Origin: an uncultured Caulobacteraceae bacterium
Lineage (GTDB): Bacteria > Pseudomonadota > Alphaproteobacteria > Caulobacterales > Caulobacteraceae
Reading direction: 5' to 3'
Assembly: GCA_937952995.1 (NCBI GenBank)
Contig: CALFYB010000274.1
Coordinates: forward strand, 1 to 9,839
Length of the DNA stretch: 9,839 nt
Of this stretch, positions 1-6,543 are shown in pieces. The notes beneath the pieces are model-generated. The model saw nothing but the letters and a program-made list of their open reading frames with translations, ran no database searches and had not been told where the DNA came from. Position numbers and translations under genes: made by a program. Every line of letters begins with the position of its first letter. The first letter of the stretch is position 1.

Positions 1-254
1 TCGACCTTGGTCACCCCGATATTGGGCAGGCGCAGGGCCATCGACAGGGGAATGCCTGACGGGCCGATATTGACCGCGTCAAAGGCGACGGCCAGCCAAG
101 CGGCGTCCAGCTGCGACACGTCAATGCCAGCATCGCCGACCGCCTCGTTAAAGGCTTCGACCATCAACTGATCGGCATCCATGTCCCAGCGCTCGCCAAA
201 CTTGGCGCAGCCCATACCCAGGATCGCAACCTTATCTCTGATACCCTTAGCCAT
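1..254 (-). CDS. Thiolase family protein (acetyl-CoA acetyltransferase / SCP-x-like), N-terminal fragment
   Basis: The first 84 residues of a protein that runs off the left edge of the window. It starts MAKGIRDKVAILGMGCAKFG and continues with an ERWDMDADQLMVEA segment and an AGIDVSQLDAAWLAV segment, which is the usual N-terminus of non-canonical (SCP-x/archaeal-type) thiolases. Such enzymes cleave or form 3-oxoacyl-CoA, or serve in thiolase-like aldolases. The window ends at VTKVE, just before where the family's nucleophilic Cys is expected, so activity cannot be judged. Its ATG shares one base with the TGA of the gene upstream (TGATG), implying translational coupling and probably a physical complex with that HMGCS-like/DUF35 partner. 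The substrate is unknown; a catabolic thiolase acting after the acyl-CoA dehydrogenase is the simplest reading. Confidence 0.85.
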   Translation of the reverse strand, partial: MAKGIRDKVAILGMGCAKFGERWDMDADQLMVEAFNEAVGDAGIDVSQLDAAWLAVAFDAVNIGPSGIPLSMALRLPNIGVTKV

Positions 255-1723
255 CAGGCGTCTCCCTTTTGGACTGGAACGGCTTTCCAGAAGTATTTTG
301 TGAAGTCTCGTGCATGGTCCATGGCCTTGATGCGGAAGACCATGCGCATTTCGCGGCCAACCTCGACATCTTCGGCGCTGCAGTCGGCAAATTCGGCCAC
401 CAGACGGCCACCGCCTTCAAAGTCGATGGCGCCATAATAGACCGGTGGATCGGGCGAGAAGCTGAGGCTGTCAGCCGTATAGGTGACGATCTTGGCGATC
501 TTGTCGGCCAGAGGATAGTCCTCTTGGGTGCCTTGCGAGCGGTCATTGGCATTGACGCCAATCTCGGTCTTGGGGAACTGGACCGTGCCGGTCTTGGTGC
601 AGCGCCCGCCGACCAGTCCCATCACCGCCTTGCGATGGCGATAGAGCGAGGTTCCGGGCTGCTTTTCGTCCATTTCGGCGCGCATGCCCTTTTCCATGTC
701 CAGCAGGCCGCGATGGAATAGGAAGCGGGTATAGTTGGTATCTTTGCGGGCGCGGGCCAGATGGCCTGCCACGCCGAGCTGTTCGGGTGCACGGCCCACG
801 GCGTCCGTGGCTTGGAACAGGAGCACATCGGCACCTTGGCCAAAGCCTGCGAGCAAGATCTTCTCACCGGGCTTGGCCGCTTGCAACGCTGCCGCCAGCA
901 TCAGGAGGGGATGGGCCGCGCCACTATCACCCACGACGGCTGAGAGACTGTCGCGCACCGCTTCGGGCTTGATGCCGCAGGATTTGGCGAGGCTTTCGGG
1001 CACGCCGCGCACGGCGATGGGGATGACGGCATGGTCGATATCGGCGCCGGTGACGCCGAGCTTGGTCAGCGCCTCTTTCAAGGCTCCGCCGAGGATTTTG
1101 GTGTGACCCTCGTCCCTGATCCAGCGGCTTTCCCAGCCATAGTCGAAGTCGGCGCTGGTGGAGCGGAAATGATCGACAAAATCGATGGTGATGCTGTGAG
1201 ACCCGAGGAAGGTCGCTGCGATTTCGCCGAGCCCTTGACCGGCCCGGCCCACAAGGATCGCGGCGGCGGCATCGCCTTGGACCAGTTCGCCTTCTGAGGC
1301 GGGCCGGGCTTTGCGAAGGTCAGCGGCGACCACCAGCTGCGTCGTCGTCCCATTGAGGGCTTGGATGAGCGCCGAGGTGCCTGCGCGCAGGCTGCCGGTC
1401 TGGTCGTTGGCGGTCAGGGTGTTTTCAAGGCACAGGGCCTCTTTAACGAGGCCTGAATTGAGACGATCCGCATAGGGCAGGGTGGTGGAGGCCAAGGTTA
1501 TTCCTGAAATGGCGCTCCGTTCCAGACCGGTCAGACAGTCGCGAGAGGCTTCGACAGCCATGGTCACGGTGTCCTCGTCCCAGCAGGCGATGGCCCGCTC
1601 GCCCTTGCTTTGGCCCTTTAAGCCCGGAGCAAACCAGGCATTGGCGGCATAGACCGCTGAGCGTTGCAGGCGGCGCTGAGGAATATAAGCCCCAAAGGCC
1701 AAGATGCCGGTGGCGTGGCTCAT
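254..1723 (-). CDS. HMG-CoA synthase-like (thiolase-fold) protein fused to C-terminal DUF35 OB-fold domain
   Basis: 489 aa. Residues about 5-345 are a KAS III/HMG-CoA-synthase-like thiolase fold (GILAFGAYIPQRRL at the start, QGDAAAAILVG at about 149-159, GDSGAAHPL at 265-273). Residues about 365-480 are a DUF35 acyl-CoA-associated OB-fold domain (GLVGGRCTKTGTVQFPK at 369-385, then AKIVTYTADSLSFSPDPP). In archaea, HMGCS, DUF35 and thiolase are separate partners of one complex; here the first two are fused and the thiolase gene follows directly. Compared from memory with archaeal HMGCS motifs (SESHPYA, ACKAGT, FHQPN), the catalytic Glu, Cys and His positions carry Thr80, Leu112 and Pro235, so HMGCS chemistry is unlikely. 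In the zinc ribbon only Cys375 of four cysteines remains. A scaffold or acyl-CoA-handling subunit for the thiolase is the best guess. Its ATG overlaps the preceding stop by four bases (ATGA). Confidence 0.85.
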   Translation of the reverse strand: MSHATGILAFGAYIPQRRLQRSAVYAANAWFAPGLKGQSKGERAIACWDEDTVTMAVEASRDCLTGLERSAISGITLASTTLPYADRLNSGLVKEALCLENTLTANDQTGSLRAGTSALIQALNGTTTQLVVAADLRKARPASEGELVQGDAAAAILVGRAGQGLGEIAATFLGSHSITIDFVDHFRSTSADFDYGWESRWIRDEGHTKILGGALKEALTKLGVTGADIDHAVIPIAVRGVPESLAKSCGIKPEAVRDSLSAVVGDSGAAHPLLMLAAALQAAKPGEKILLAGFGQGADVLLFQATDAVGRAPEQLGVAGHLARARKDTNYTRFLFHRGLLDMEKGMRAEMDEKQPGTSLYRHRKAVMGLVGGRCTKTGTVQFPKTEIGVNANDRSQGTQEDYPLADKIAKIVTYTADSLSFSPDPPVYYGAIDFEGGGRLVAEFADCSAEDVEVGREMRMVFRIKAMDHARDFTKYFWKAVPVQKGDA

Positions 1724-2886
1724 GGGCGCGTATCCATCAGATTGCGGGCCACGACCATGCGGTGAACTTCGGAGGGACCGTCATAGATGCGCATGTTGCG
1801 GACGCGTCCGGCCAGCATGTGCAGCGGCATTTCCTTGGTCATGCCCATGGCCCCAAAACACTGCATGGCGTTGTCGATAACGCCTTGCGCCATTTCGGTG
1901 GCATAGACCTTGAGCATCGAGATTTCGGTGCGCACATCCATGCCCTGATCCAGTTTCCAAGCGCAGTGATAGGCCATCAGGCGGCAGGCATGGATCTTGG
2001 TGGCACCATCAGCAACCCACCACTGGATCGATTGGCGCTCAGAAAGACGGCTACCGAAGGTGCGGCGCTGGGGCGCATAGTCGCGCATCATATCGAGCGC
2101 GCGTTGGGCCGCGCCGATGCACCATGCGGCCATTTCCATGCGGCGGGTGCCGAGGCGGATCTGCATGGGGCCAAAGCCTTGGCCTTCAGCGCCAAGTAGC
2201 TTCCAGCCCGGGACGCGGCAATCTTCGAGCAGCACCTCATAGGTCACTTCACCGGCCAGCATGGGGATGCGGCGGACAACCTTGAAGCCCGGATTATCGC
2301 GGTCGACCAGAAAGGCGGTCATGCCCGCCTTGGCATTGCCTTCGGTATTGGTGGTGGCCATCAAAATAGTGAAGTCGGCCTCTGCGGCGCGGGTGATCCA
2401 GATCTTGCGGCCATTGATGATCCAGTCATCGCCGTCACGCACGGCTTTGGTCTTCATGCCTGCCGGGTCTGCGCCCGCGCCGGGTTCAGAAATGCCGATT
2501 GCTGAGATGGTTTCACCGCGCGCGTAAGGTGCCAGATAGGCCTCGCGCTGCTGATCATTGACGGTCGCGGCCAGCATCTGAAGGTTCGGCGAGTCTGGCG
2601 GCAGGGTGTAGGTCGCGATGGTGCTGCCCAAAGCCTCATTGACGCCGACCAGCGCCACATAGGGCATGCCCATGCCGCCTTCGCTTTCGGGCGCATCAAG
2701 GCTCCAAAGGCCGAGATCTTTAGAGATCTTGTCGAGCCGCACGCGTTCCGCAGGGGTCAAGGCCGCATCTTGGCCAGAGGCTTCACGGGCCAGAACGGCC
2801 CCTTCAAGCGGTATAAGCTCGTCCCTGACGAACTTTTGCACCAGGTCCTGAAGCATCCGATGCTCTTCGGCCAATTCAAAATGCAT
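1720..2886 (-). CDS. Acyl-CoA dehydrogenase (FadE / ACAD10-11-like)
   Basis: 388 aa, full length for the family. This flavoenzyme would introduce the 2,3-double bond into an acyl-CoA, passing electrons to ETF. Visible signatures are ISEPGAGADPAGMKTKA (132-148, FAD/substrate-binding), NGRKIWIT (158-165), RRTFGSRLSERQSIQW (274-289), QCFGAMGMTKEMPL (342-355) and IYDGPSEVHRMVVARNL (367-383). In classic enzymes such as medium-chain acyl-CoA dehydrogenase the base is the Glu of YEGT; here the matching residue is Asp369 in YDGPSEVH, the form seen in ACAD10/11-like bacterial members. The ATG is preceded by GGTGGAGC at good Shine-Dalgarno spacing, and the N-terminus (MHFELAEEHRMLQDLV) is typical. It is first in a coupled operon with the HMGCS-like/DUF35 and thiolase genes, suggesting oxidation of a branched, aromatic or sterol-derived acyl-CoA. 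The substrate cannot be read from sequence. Confidence 0.93.
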   Translation of the reverse strand: MHFELAEEHRMLQDLVQKFVRDELIPLEGAVLAREASGQDAALTPAERVRLDKISKDLGLWSLDAPESEGGMGMPYVALVGVNEALGSTIATYTLPPDSPNLQMLAATVNDQQREAYLAPYARGETISAIGISEPGAGADPAGMKTKAVRDGDDWIINGRKIWITRAAEADFTILMATTNTEGNAKAGMTAFLVDRDNPGFKVVRRIPMLAGEVTYEVLLEDCRVPGWKLLGAEGQGFGPMQIRLGTRRMEMAAWCIGAAQRALDMMRDYAPQRRTFGSRLSERQSIQWWVADGATKIHACRLMAYHCAWKLDQGMDVRTEISMLKVYATEMAQGVIDNAMQCFGAMGMTKEMPLHMLAGRVRNMRIYDGPSEVHRMVVARNLMDTRP

Positions 2887-2931
2887 GTGAGTGCTCCACC
2901 CAGATTTTAGCTTTGATGATGATCATAACGG

Positions 2932-2945
2932 CAGGTTCGAACTTG
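2932..2945. promoter_or_regulatory. Imperfect 14-bp inverted repeat, candidate operator for the acyl-CoA operon
   Basis: CAGGTTCGAACTTG reads as its own reverse complement except at one symmetric pair, with the 8-bp core GTTCGAAC perfect. It lies about 46 bp upstream of the acyl-CoA dehydrogenase start, a distance compatible with repressor control by a TetR-type regulator (inference). No regulator gene is in the window. Confidence 0.3.
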
Positions 2946-3002
2946 GCGAGGCCCTACGCTACGTCAGGGGTACGATTTTCGTTACGATCCACCTGTTTGG
3001 AC

Positions 3003-3022
3003 AGTTAGAATGAAATCTAACT
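3003..3022. promoter_or_regulatory. Perfect 7-bp inverted repeat overlapping a -10-like element upstream of kir
   Basis: Arms AGTTAGA (3003-3009) and TCTAACT (3016-3022) are perfectly complementary with a 6-bp spacer. The -10-like hexamer TAGAAT (3006-3011) sits inside the repeat, and the repeat ends 25 bp before the channel's ATG. It could be a repressor operator or, if transcribed, a short 5' UTR hairpin. The symmetry is seen directly; the function is inferred. Confidence 0.35.
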
Positions 3023-3047
3023 TCGGCGACTGGATAGAGGGGGGCTC

Positions 3048-3956
3048 ATGGCGCGAGACGTAAAAACACAGCGTATCGTCACCGATCCCCATCGCAGAGG
3101 GTCCGAGCCTTTTGAGATGCACACGATTGGCGCATCGCGTTTTGATAGCGAAGACCCCTATCATGCGGCCCTGACAGTGAGTTGGCCGGCCTTTCTGGGC
3201 CTTATGGCCTGCGCCTACCTCCTAACCGGGCTTGTCTTTGCCCTGCTCTATGGGTTGTCACCGGGGACCATTGCCAATGTCAGGCCAGGTCATATTGAGG
3301 ACCTGTTTTTCTTCAGCATCGAGACCTTGGCAACGGTCGGCTATGGCGACATGCATCCGGCCACGACCTATGGCCATCAGATCGCGACCTTTGAGATTTT
3401 GGTGGGGGTCGTCTTCACCGCCGTCTTGACGGGTTTGGTCTTTGTTCGGTTTTCAAAGCCTAGGGCTAAGGTCATCTATGCCGAAAATATCGTCGTCACG
3501 CCCTATAATGGCTGTCGGTCCTTAATGATCAGGATCGGCAATGGTCGGACCAATATTTTGAGTGATGCCAATCTGCGCCTGTCGGTCCTGATCCGCGAAG
3601 TGACCCACGAGGGACGGGTCTTTAGGCGCGTTCATGAGCTTGGTCTTTTGCGGTCTCACAATCCGGTCTTTGCGATCAATATGACCTTGATCCACCCCAT
3701 TGATGACCAAAGTCCGTTGAAGGATTTTACCGACGAGGGGCTGGCCGCAAGCGATGTGCGGTTCTTTCTATCCTTCCAAGCCCGAGACCCGGCCCTCGGT
3801 GCGATCGTCCACGATTTACGCACCTATAGTGCTGACGCCATTCGGCCGGGTTTTCACTATGCCGACATGGTCACCTTTGATGCCGATGGCCGCACGGTCG
3901 GAGATTTGCGCCAGATTAGCGCCCTGGAACCCGATGGCTCCGATAGCGGGTTTTAG
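3048..3956 (+). CDS. Inward-rectifier potassium channel (KirBac family)
   Basis: 302 aa, the normal size for bacterial Kir channels, which form tetramers in the inner membrane and conduct K+. An amphipathic slide helix (DPYHAALTVSWP, 36-47) leads into TM1 (about 47-69). The pore helix follows (FFFSIETLA, 87-95), then the selectivity filter T96-V-G-Y-G-D101 and TM2 (about 111-133). Residues 135-300 are the cytoplasmic immunoglobulin-like Kir domain, with the family markers NGCRSLMIRIGNGRTNIL (154-171), a THEGR turn, NPVFAINMTLIHPIDDQSPL (205-224) and a final FHYADMV. The start has the strong upstream Shine-Dalgarno AGAGGGGGG. It is divergent from the acyl-CoA operon and convergent with the cytochrome c gene, whose stop codon it overlaps by four bases. 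No functional link to the surrounding catabolic genes is evident. Confidence 0.95.
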   Translation: MARDVKTQRIVTDPHRRGSEPFEMHTIGASRFDSEDPYHAALTVSWPAFLGLMACAYLLTGLVFALLYGLSPGTIANVRPGHIEDLFFFSIETLATVGYGDMHPATTYGHQIATFEILVGVVFTAVLTGLVFVRFSKPRAKVIYAENIVVTPYNGCRSLMIRIGNGRTNILSDANLRLSVLIREVTHEGRVFRRVHELGLLRSHNPVFAINMTLIHPIDDQSPLKDFTDEGLAASDVRFFLSFQARDPALGAIVHDLRTYSADAIRPGFHYADMVTFDADGRTVGDLRQISALEPDGSDSGF

Positions 3957-4309
3957 CGCTTGGTTTGAGCCGTTTTATTTGGCGCAGCCGCTTGCGCTTG
4001 AGCCGTCGCGGCCCCAGCCTTGTTTAGGTTGGTCTTCAGGTAGGTGAGGATTTCGGCCTGTTGTTTCTCGCCAATCGTCGCGCCGAAGCCGACCATCCGG
4101 CTGATGATATCGGCCCATTCTTCGGAGGTGCGCGTCTGGGCGGTGATCAAGCCTTCCGCGTGGCACTGTGTACAGGCCTCAATCAAGAGCGCCTTGCCGG
4201 GCCCCTCTGGCAATTCGCTTTCTTGCGCCAGCGCCGTTTGACCACAGAGGGTTGCAAGGGCGAGCGCGCCGATTACGGGGGCCGCGAAGCGAAGGGACGT
4301 GAATTTCAT
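3953..4309 (-). CDS. Small exported monohaem cytochrome c
   Basis: 118 aa from the ATG at 4309, which has a GAGG Shine-Dalgarno just upstream; an in-frame ATG 14 codons earlier would put extra residues before the signal peptide and is rejected. Residues 1-29 are a Sec signal peptide (MKFTSLRF, then a hydrophobic core ending TALAQ). The mature protein has one haem c site, C46-T-Q-C49-H50, and a likely axial methionine at Met72 in ISRMVGFGATI. An EILTYLKTN helix and an Ala/Gln-rich tail (about 98-118) follow. It is a periplasmic electron carrier of class I type, similar to small c cytochromes serving periplasmic dehydrogenases. It lies 66 bp downstream of dmpG on the same strand, with no clear terminator between, so it may share that transcript. 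Its redox partner is unknown. Confidence 0.88.
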   Translation of the reverse strand: MKFTSLRFAAPVIGALALATLCGQTALAQESELPEGPGKALLIEACTQCHAEGLITAQTRTSEEWADIISRMVGFGATIGEKQQAEILTYLKTNLNKAGAATAQAQAAAPNKTAQTKR

Positions 4310-4375
4310 AGCGACCTCACAAGCCAAGAGCATGGGCACATTTGGACCCACCCTAGAGGCTCATCTTGACAAATG

Positions 4376-5407
4376 TTAGGCGGATTTTGCGGCGTTTGCG
4401 AGGTCAAGGGCCACGTCGACGATCATATCTTCCTGCCCGCCCACCATACGCCGACGACCCAGCTCGACCAAGATCTTGCGGGTATCGACGCCATATTCTT
4501 GGCTGGCCCGCTCTGCGTGGCGCAAGAACGAGGAATAGACCCCCGCATAGCCGAGGCTAAGGGTCTCGCGGTCAACGCGGACCGGACGATCCTGCAACGG
4601 CCGCACCAGATCTTCGGCGGCATCCATCAGCTTGTAGAGGTCGCAGCCATGGTTCCAGCCCTTGCGGCTGGCTGCAGCGATGAAGACTTCCAGCGGGGCA
4701 TTGCCTGCGCCTGCGCCCATCCCGGCCAAGGAGGCATCGATACGCACAGCGCCATATTGCGCCCCGACCAGCGAGTTGGCGACGCCTAGCGATAGATTGT
4801 GGTGGGCATGGATGCCGCGTTCAGTCTCTGGCCGCAACACGGCATCATAGGCCTCAAGACGGGCTCGGTAGCCGTCCATGTCCAAGGCCCCGCCGCTGTC
4901 GGTCACGTAGACGCAGTGGGCCCCATAGTCTTCCATCAGCTTGGCCTGCTCAGCCAAAGGCGCAGGCTCGGACATGTGGCTCATCATCAAGAAGCCGGAG
5001 ACGTCCATGCCGAGTTTGCGCGCAAAGCCAATATGCTGCTTGGCAATATCGGCTTCAGTACAATGGGTCGCGACCCGTACTGAGGTGACGCCAAGGTCAT
5101 GGGCGCGGTGCAAGTCCTCGATGGTGCCGATCCCAGGCAGGAGCAGCGTGGTCAGACGCGCCGATTTGACCGTCTTGCCAACCGCCTCGATCCATTCCCA
5201 ATCGGTATGGGCACCGAAGCCGTAGTTAAAAGATGAGCCGCTCAATCCATCGCCATGCGCCACCTCGATGGCGTCAACGCCCGCCTCATCCAACGCGCGA
5301 GCGATCTTGATCACATCCTCAATCGAGTAGGCGTGGCGGATGGCGTGCATGCCATCGCGAAGGGTGACGTCTTGGATATAGAGGCGGTCGGTTTCGGGAT
5401 TAAACAT
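4376..5407 (-). CDS. dmpG: 4-hydroxy-2-oxovalerate (4-hydroxy-2-oxoacid) aldolase
   Basis: 343 aa. This divalent-metal class II aldolase splits 4-hydroxy-2-oxovalerate (or the hexanoate homologue) into pyruvate and acetaldehyde (or propanal). The N-terminal TIM barrel carries [13 protein letters not shown] (catalytic Arg17, metal Asp18, His21), [37 protein letters not shown] and the metal histidines of [12 protein letters not shown] (His200, His202). [14 protein letters not shown] supplies Tyr291. The C-terminal helices with [15 protein letters not shown] and [13 protein letters not shown] form the interface and tunnel to DmpF. The ATG at 5407 is preferred over an in-frame TTG at 5413 because GGCGG lies 7 nt before the ATG but only 1 nt before the TTG. 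The ATG follows the dmpF stop after 2 bp, so the pair is translationally coupled. The family assignment is secure; natural substrate length is open. Confidence 0.96.
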   Translation of the reverse strand: MFNPETDRLYIQDVTLRDGMHAIRHAYSIEDVIKIARALDEAGVDAIEVAHGDGLSGSSFNYGFGAHTDWEWIEAVGKTVKSARLTTLLLPGIGTIEDLHRAHDLGVTSVRVATHCTEADIAKQHIGFARKLGMDVSGFLMMSHMSEPAPLAEQAKLMEDYGAHCVYVTDSGGALDMDGYRARLEAYDAVLRPETERGIHAHHNLSLGVANSLVGAQYGAVRIDASLAGMGAGAGNAPLEVFIAAASRKGWNHGCDLYKLMDAAEDLVRPLQDRPVRVDRETLSLGYAGVYSSFLRHAERASQEYGVDTRKILVELGRRRMVGGQEDMIVDVALDLANAAKSA

Positions 5408-5409
5408 GA

Positions 5410-6366
5410 TCAAGCCGCCACAGTGTCGAGCTTGCGCATCGCTATACGCTCAGCCGTCTTCAGGGCCGCTGAGGTCATGATGTCGAGATTTCCAGCATAG
5501 GCTGGTAGGTAGTGTGCCGCGCCCTCGACCTCGAGGAAGACCGTGGTCTTAATGCCTTCAAACTCCCCAAAGCCGGGAATTTTGACCGGACTATTGGGGC
5601 CAAACCGCTCGAACTGGATTTCCTGCTTCAAGCGATAGCCCGGCACATAGCTACGGACCTTCTCGATCATGGTGTGGATTGAGGTCCGGATCTCATCCTC
5701 TGTCGCACCCGAGGACAGGGTAAAGACCGTGTCGCGCATGATCATTGGCGGTTCGGCAGGATTAAGCACGATGATCGCCTTGCCGCGCTCTGCGCCGCCC
5801 ACCGTTTCGATGCCGCGTGAGGTGGTTTCAGTGAACTCGTCAATATTGGCCCGCGTTCCGGGACCCGCTGATTTAGAGGCAATAGAGGCGACGATTTCAC
5901 CGTAGTGAACTTTGGCCACTTGGCTAACCGCAGCGACGATCGGAATGGTCGCTTGCCCGCCGCAGGTCACCATATTGACGTTTTTCGCGTCGAGATGGTC
6001 ATCGCCGTTCACCACAGGAATGACATAGGGGCCAATGGCGGCTGGGGTCAGGTCGACAATGACCTTTCCTGCGGCAAGGCAAATTTCGCTGTTTTTCTTG
6101 TGGGCACCGGCGCTCGTTGCATCGAACACGATGCCGATATCGGGCCACTCCGCCATGGCGACGAGGCCATCAATCCCCTCATGGGTCGTCGCAACACCGA
6201 GTTTTGAGGCGCGCAGAAGGCCGTCACTTTCAGGGTCAATCCCAACAAAAGCCGCCATTTTCAGGACTTTAGAATTGCGCATGATCTTGATCATCAGATC
6301 AGTGCCAATGTTTCCAGAGCCGATAATTGCAACCCGGATTTCATTTTGGGGTGAGGATTTCGGCAT
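5410..6366 (-). CDS. dmpF: Acetaldehyde dehydrogenase (acylating)
   Basis: 318 aa, normal length. It converts the aldehyde released by DmpG to acetyl-CoA (or propionyl-CoA) with NAD+ and CoA, receiving it through an intermolecular tunnel. The N-terminal Rossmann motif is [13 protein letters not shown] (12-24). The catalytic thiol is Cys135 in [12 protein letters not shown] (131-142). [18 protein letters not shown] (166-183) and [14 protein letters not shown] (202-215) are typical of the DmpF/BphJ/MhpF group, and the C-terminus ends with [13 protein letters not shown]. The start has an AGGA Shine-Dalgarno on the minus strand. It is first in the dmpF-dmpG pair and divergent from the cupin gene across a 191-bp spacer. 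The hydratase (dmpE-like) commonly found just upstream is absent here. Confidence 0.96.
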   Translation of the reverse strand: MPKSSPQNEIRVAIIGSGNIGTDLMIKIMRNSKVLKMAAFVGIDPESDGLLRASKLGVATTHEGIDGLVAMAEWPDIGIVFDATSAGAHKKNSEICLAAGKVIVDLTPAAIGPYVIPVVNGDDHLDAKNVNMVTCGGQATIPIVAAVSQVAKVHYGEIVASIASKSAGPGTRANIDEFTETTSRGIETVGGAERGKAIIVLNPAEPPMIMRDTVFTLSSGATEDEIRTSIHTMIEKVRSYVPGYRLKQEIQFERFGPNSPVKIPGFGEFEGIKTTVFLEVEGAAHYLPAYAGNLDIMTSAALKTAERIAMRKLDTVAA

Positions 6367-6404
6367 TTTTGTCCTGAATTTTCGGATCCGATAGGCAGTG
6401 CGTT

Positions 6405-6434
6405 TTTATGGCAGGATCGCAACCGAAACTTCAA
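6405..6434 (-). promoter_or_regulatory. Candidate sigma-70-type promoter for dmpF
   Basis: On the minus strand TTGAAG (6429-6434) and CATAAA (6405-6410) are separated by 18 bp, each matching 4 of 6 consensus bases. Transcription would begin near 6398, leaving a leader of about 30 nt that contains the palindrome CGGATCCG and the dmpF ribosome site. The match is modest and unsupported by other data. Confidence 0.25.
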
Positions 6435-6497
6435 ACAGTCCTTAAACCATACCTCTCATCTAGTGAGCGTGGGTCCGATCCAACCCGACCGCCCCTC

Positions 6498-6526
6498 TTG
6501 GCAACGGACCCTATGTTGCCGCTAAT
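6498..6526 (+). promoter_or_regulatory. Candidate promoter for the cupin gene with operator-like repeat in the spacer
   Basis: TTGGCA (6498-6503) and GCTAAT (6521-6526) are separated by exactly 17 bp, matching 5 of 6 and 4 of 6 consensus bases. The inverted repeat GGCAAC-N9-GTTGCC (6500-6520) fits between them, overlapping the -35 and abutting the -10. A protein bound there would occlude RNA polymerase. Transcription would start near 6533, about 25 nt before the ATG. Confidence 0.35.
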
Positions 6527-6530
6527 CGGC

Positions 6531-6543
6531 TCAACACTGTTGA
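6531..6543. promoter_or_regulatory. Perfect 13-bp inverted repeat upstream of the cupin start
   Basis: TCAACA and TGTTGA flank a single C (6531-6543). It falls at the predicted transcription start and just before the ribosome site GGGAA (6546-6550). A second operator is the simplest reading; a very short RNA hairpin is impossible with a one-base loop unless the stem frays. Confidence 0.35.

Larger units (their letters stand above)
2887..3047. promoter_or_regulatory. Divergent intergenic region between acyl-CoA dehydrogenase and Kir channel genes
   Basis: A 161-bp gap between divergent starts, so it should hold promoters for both directions. It contains an 8-bp palindrome ATGATCAT (2919-2926), a 14-bp near-palindrome around GTTCGAAC (2932-2945), a direct repeat TACGAT at 2971-2976 and 2983-2988 (12-bp period), and an inverted repeat at 3003-3022. 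Candidate -10 elements are TAGAAT (3006-3011, plus strand, 5 of 6 matches to TATAAT) and TATGAT read on the minus strand (2922-2927, also 5 of 6). I could not match a convincing -35 to either, so the promoter calls are weak. The kir gene has its own strong Shine-Dalgarno (AGAGG, 3036-3040). Confidence 0.45.

Noticed and set aside
269..1353. Several open frames of 60-150 codons on both strands within the HMGCS-like/DUF35 gene
   Set aside because: They lie opposite or out of frame with a full-length recognisable protein, have low-complexity Arg/Ala/Pro-rich translations and no Shine-Dalgarno sites.
254..1723. HMGCS-like gene as a functional HMG-CoA synthase of a mevalonate pathway
   Set aside because: The catalytic Glu, Cys and His positions appear substituted and the neighbours are catabolic, so the classic assignment is not supported.
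2969..2990. Direct repeats TACGAT as part of a CRISPR-like or iteron array
   Set aside because: Only two 6-bp copies exist; this could at most be a regulator half-site pair.
2982..3164. Minus-strand frame of 60 codons overlapping the start of the kir gene
   Set aside because: It mostly covers the divergent promoter and the antisense of the conserved channel N-terminus, has no ribosome site and no recognisable motif.
4310..4351. Longer cytochrome c start at 4351
   Set aside because: It would place 14 mostly neutral residues before a complete signal peptide, whereas the ATG at 4309 has GAGG just upstream.
4310..4375. Possible terminator between dmpG and the cytochrome c gene
   Set aside because: Only an interrupted TGGG/CCCA pairing is visible (within about 4333-4351) with no T run on the transcribed strand, so I do not call a terminator.
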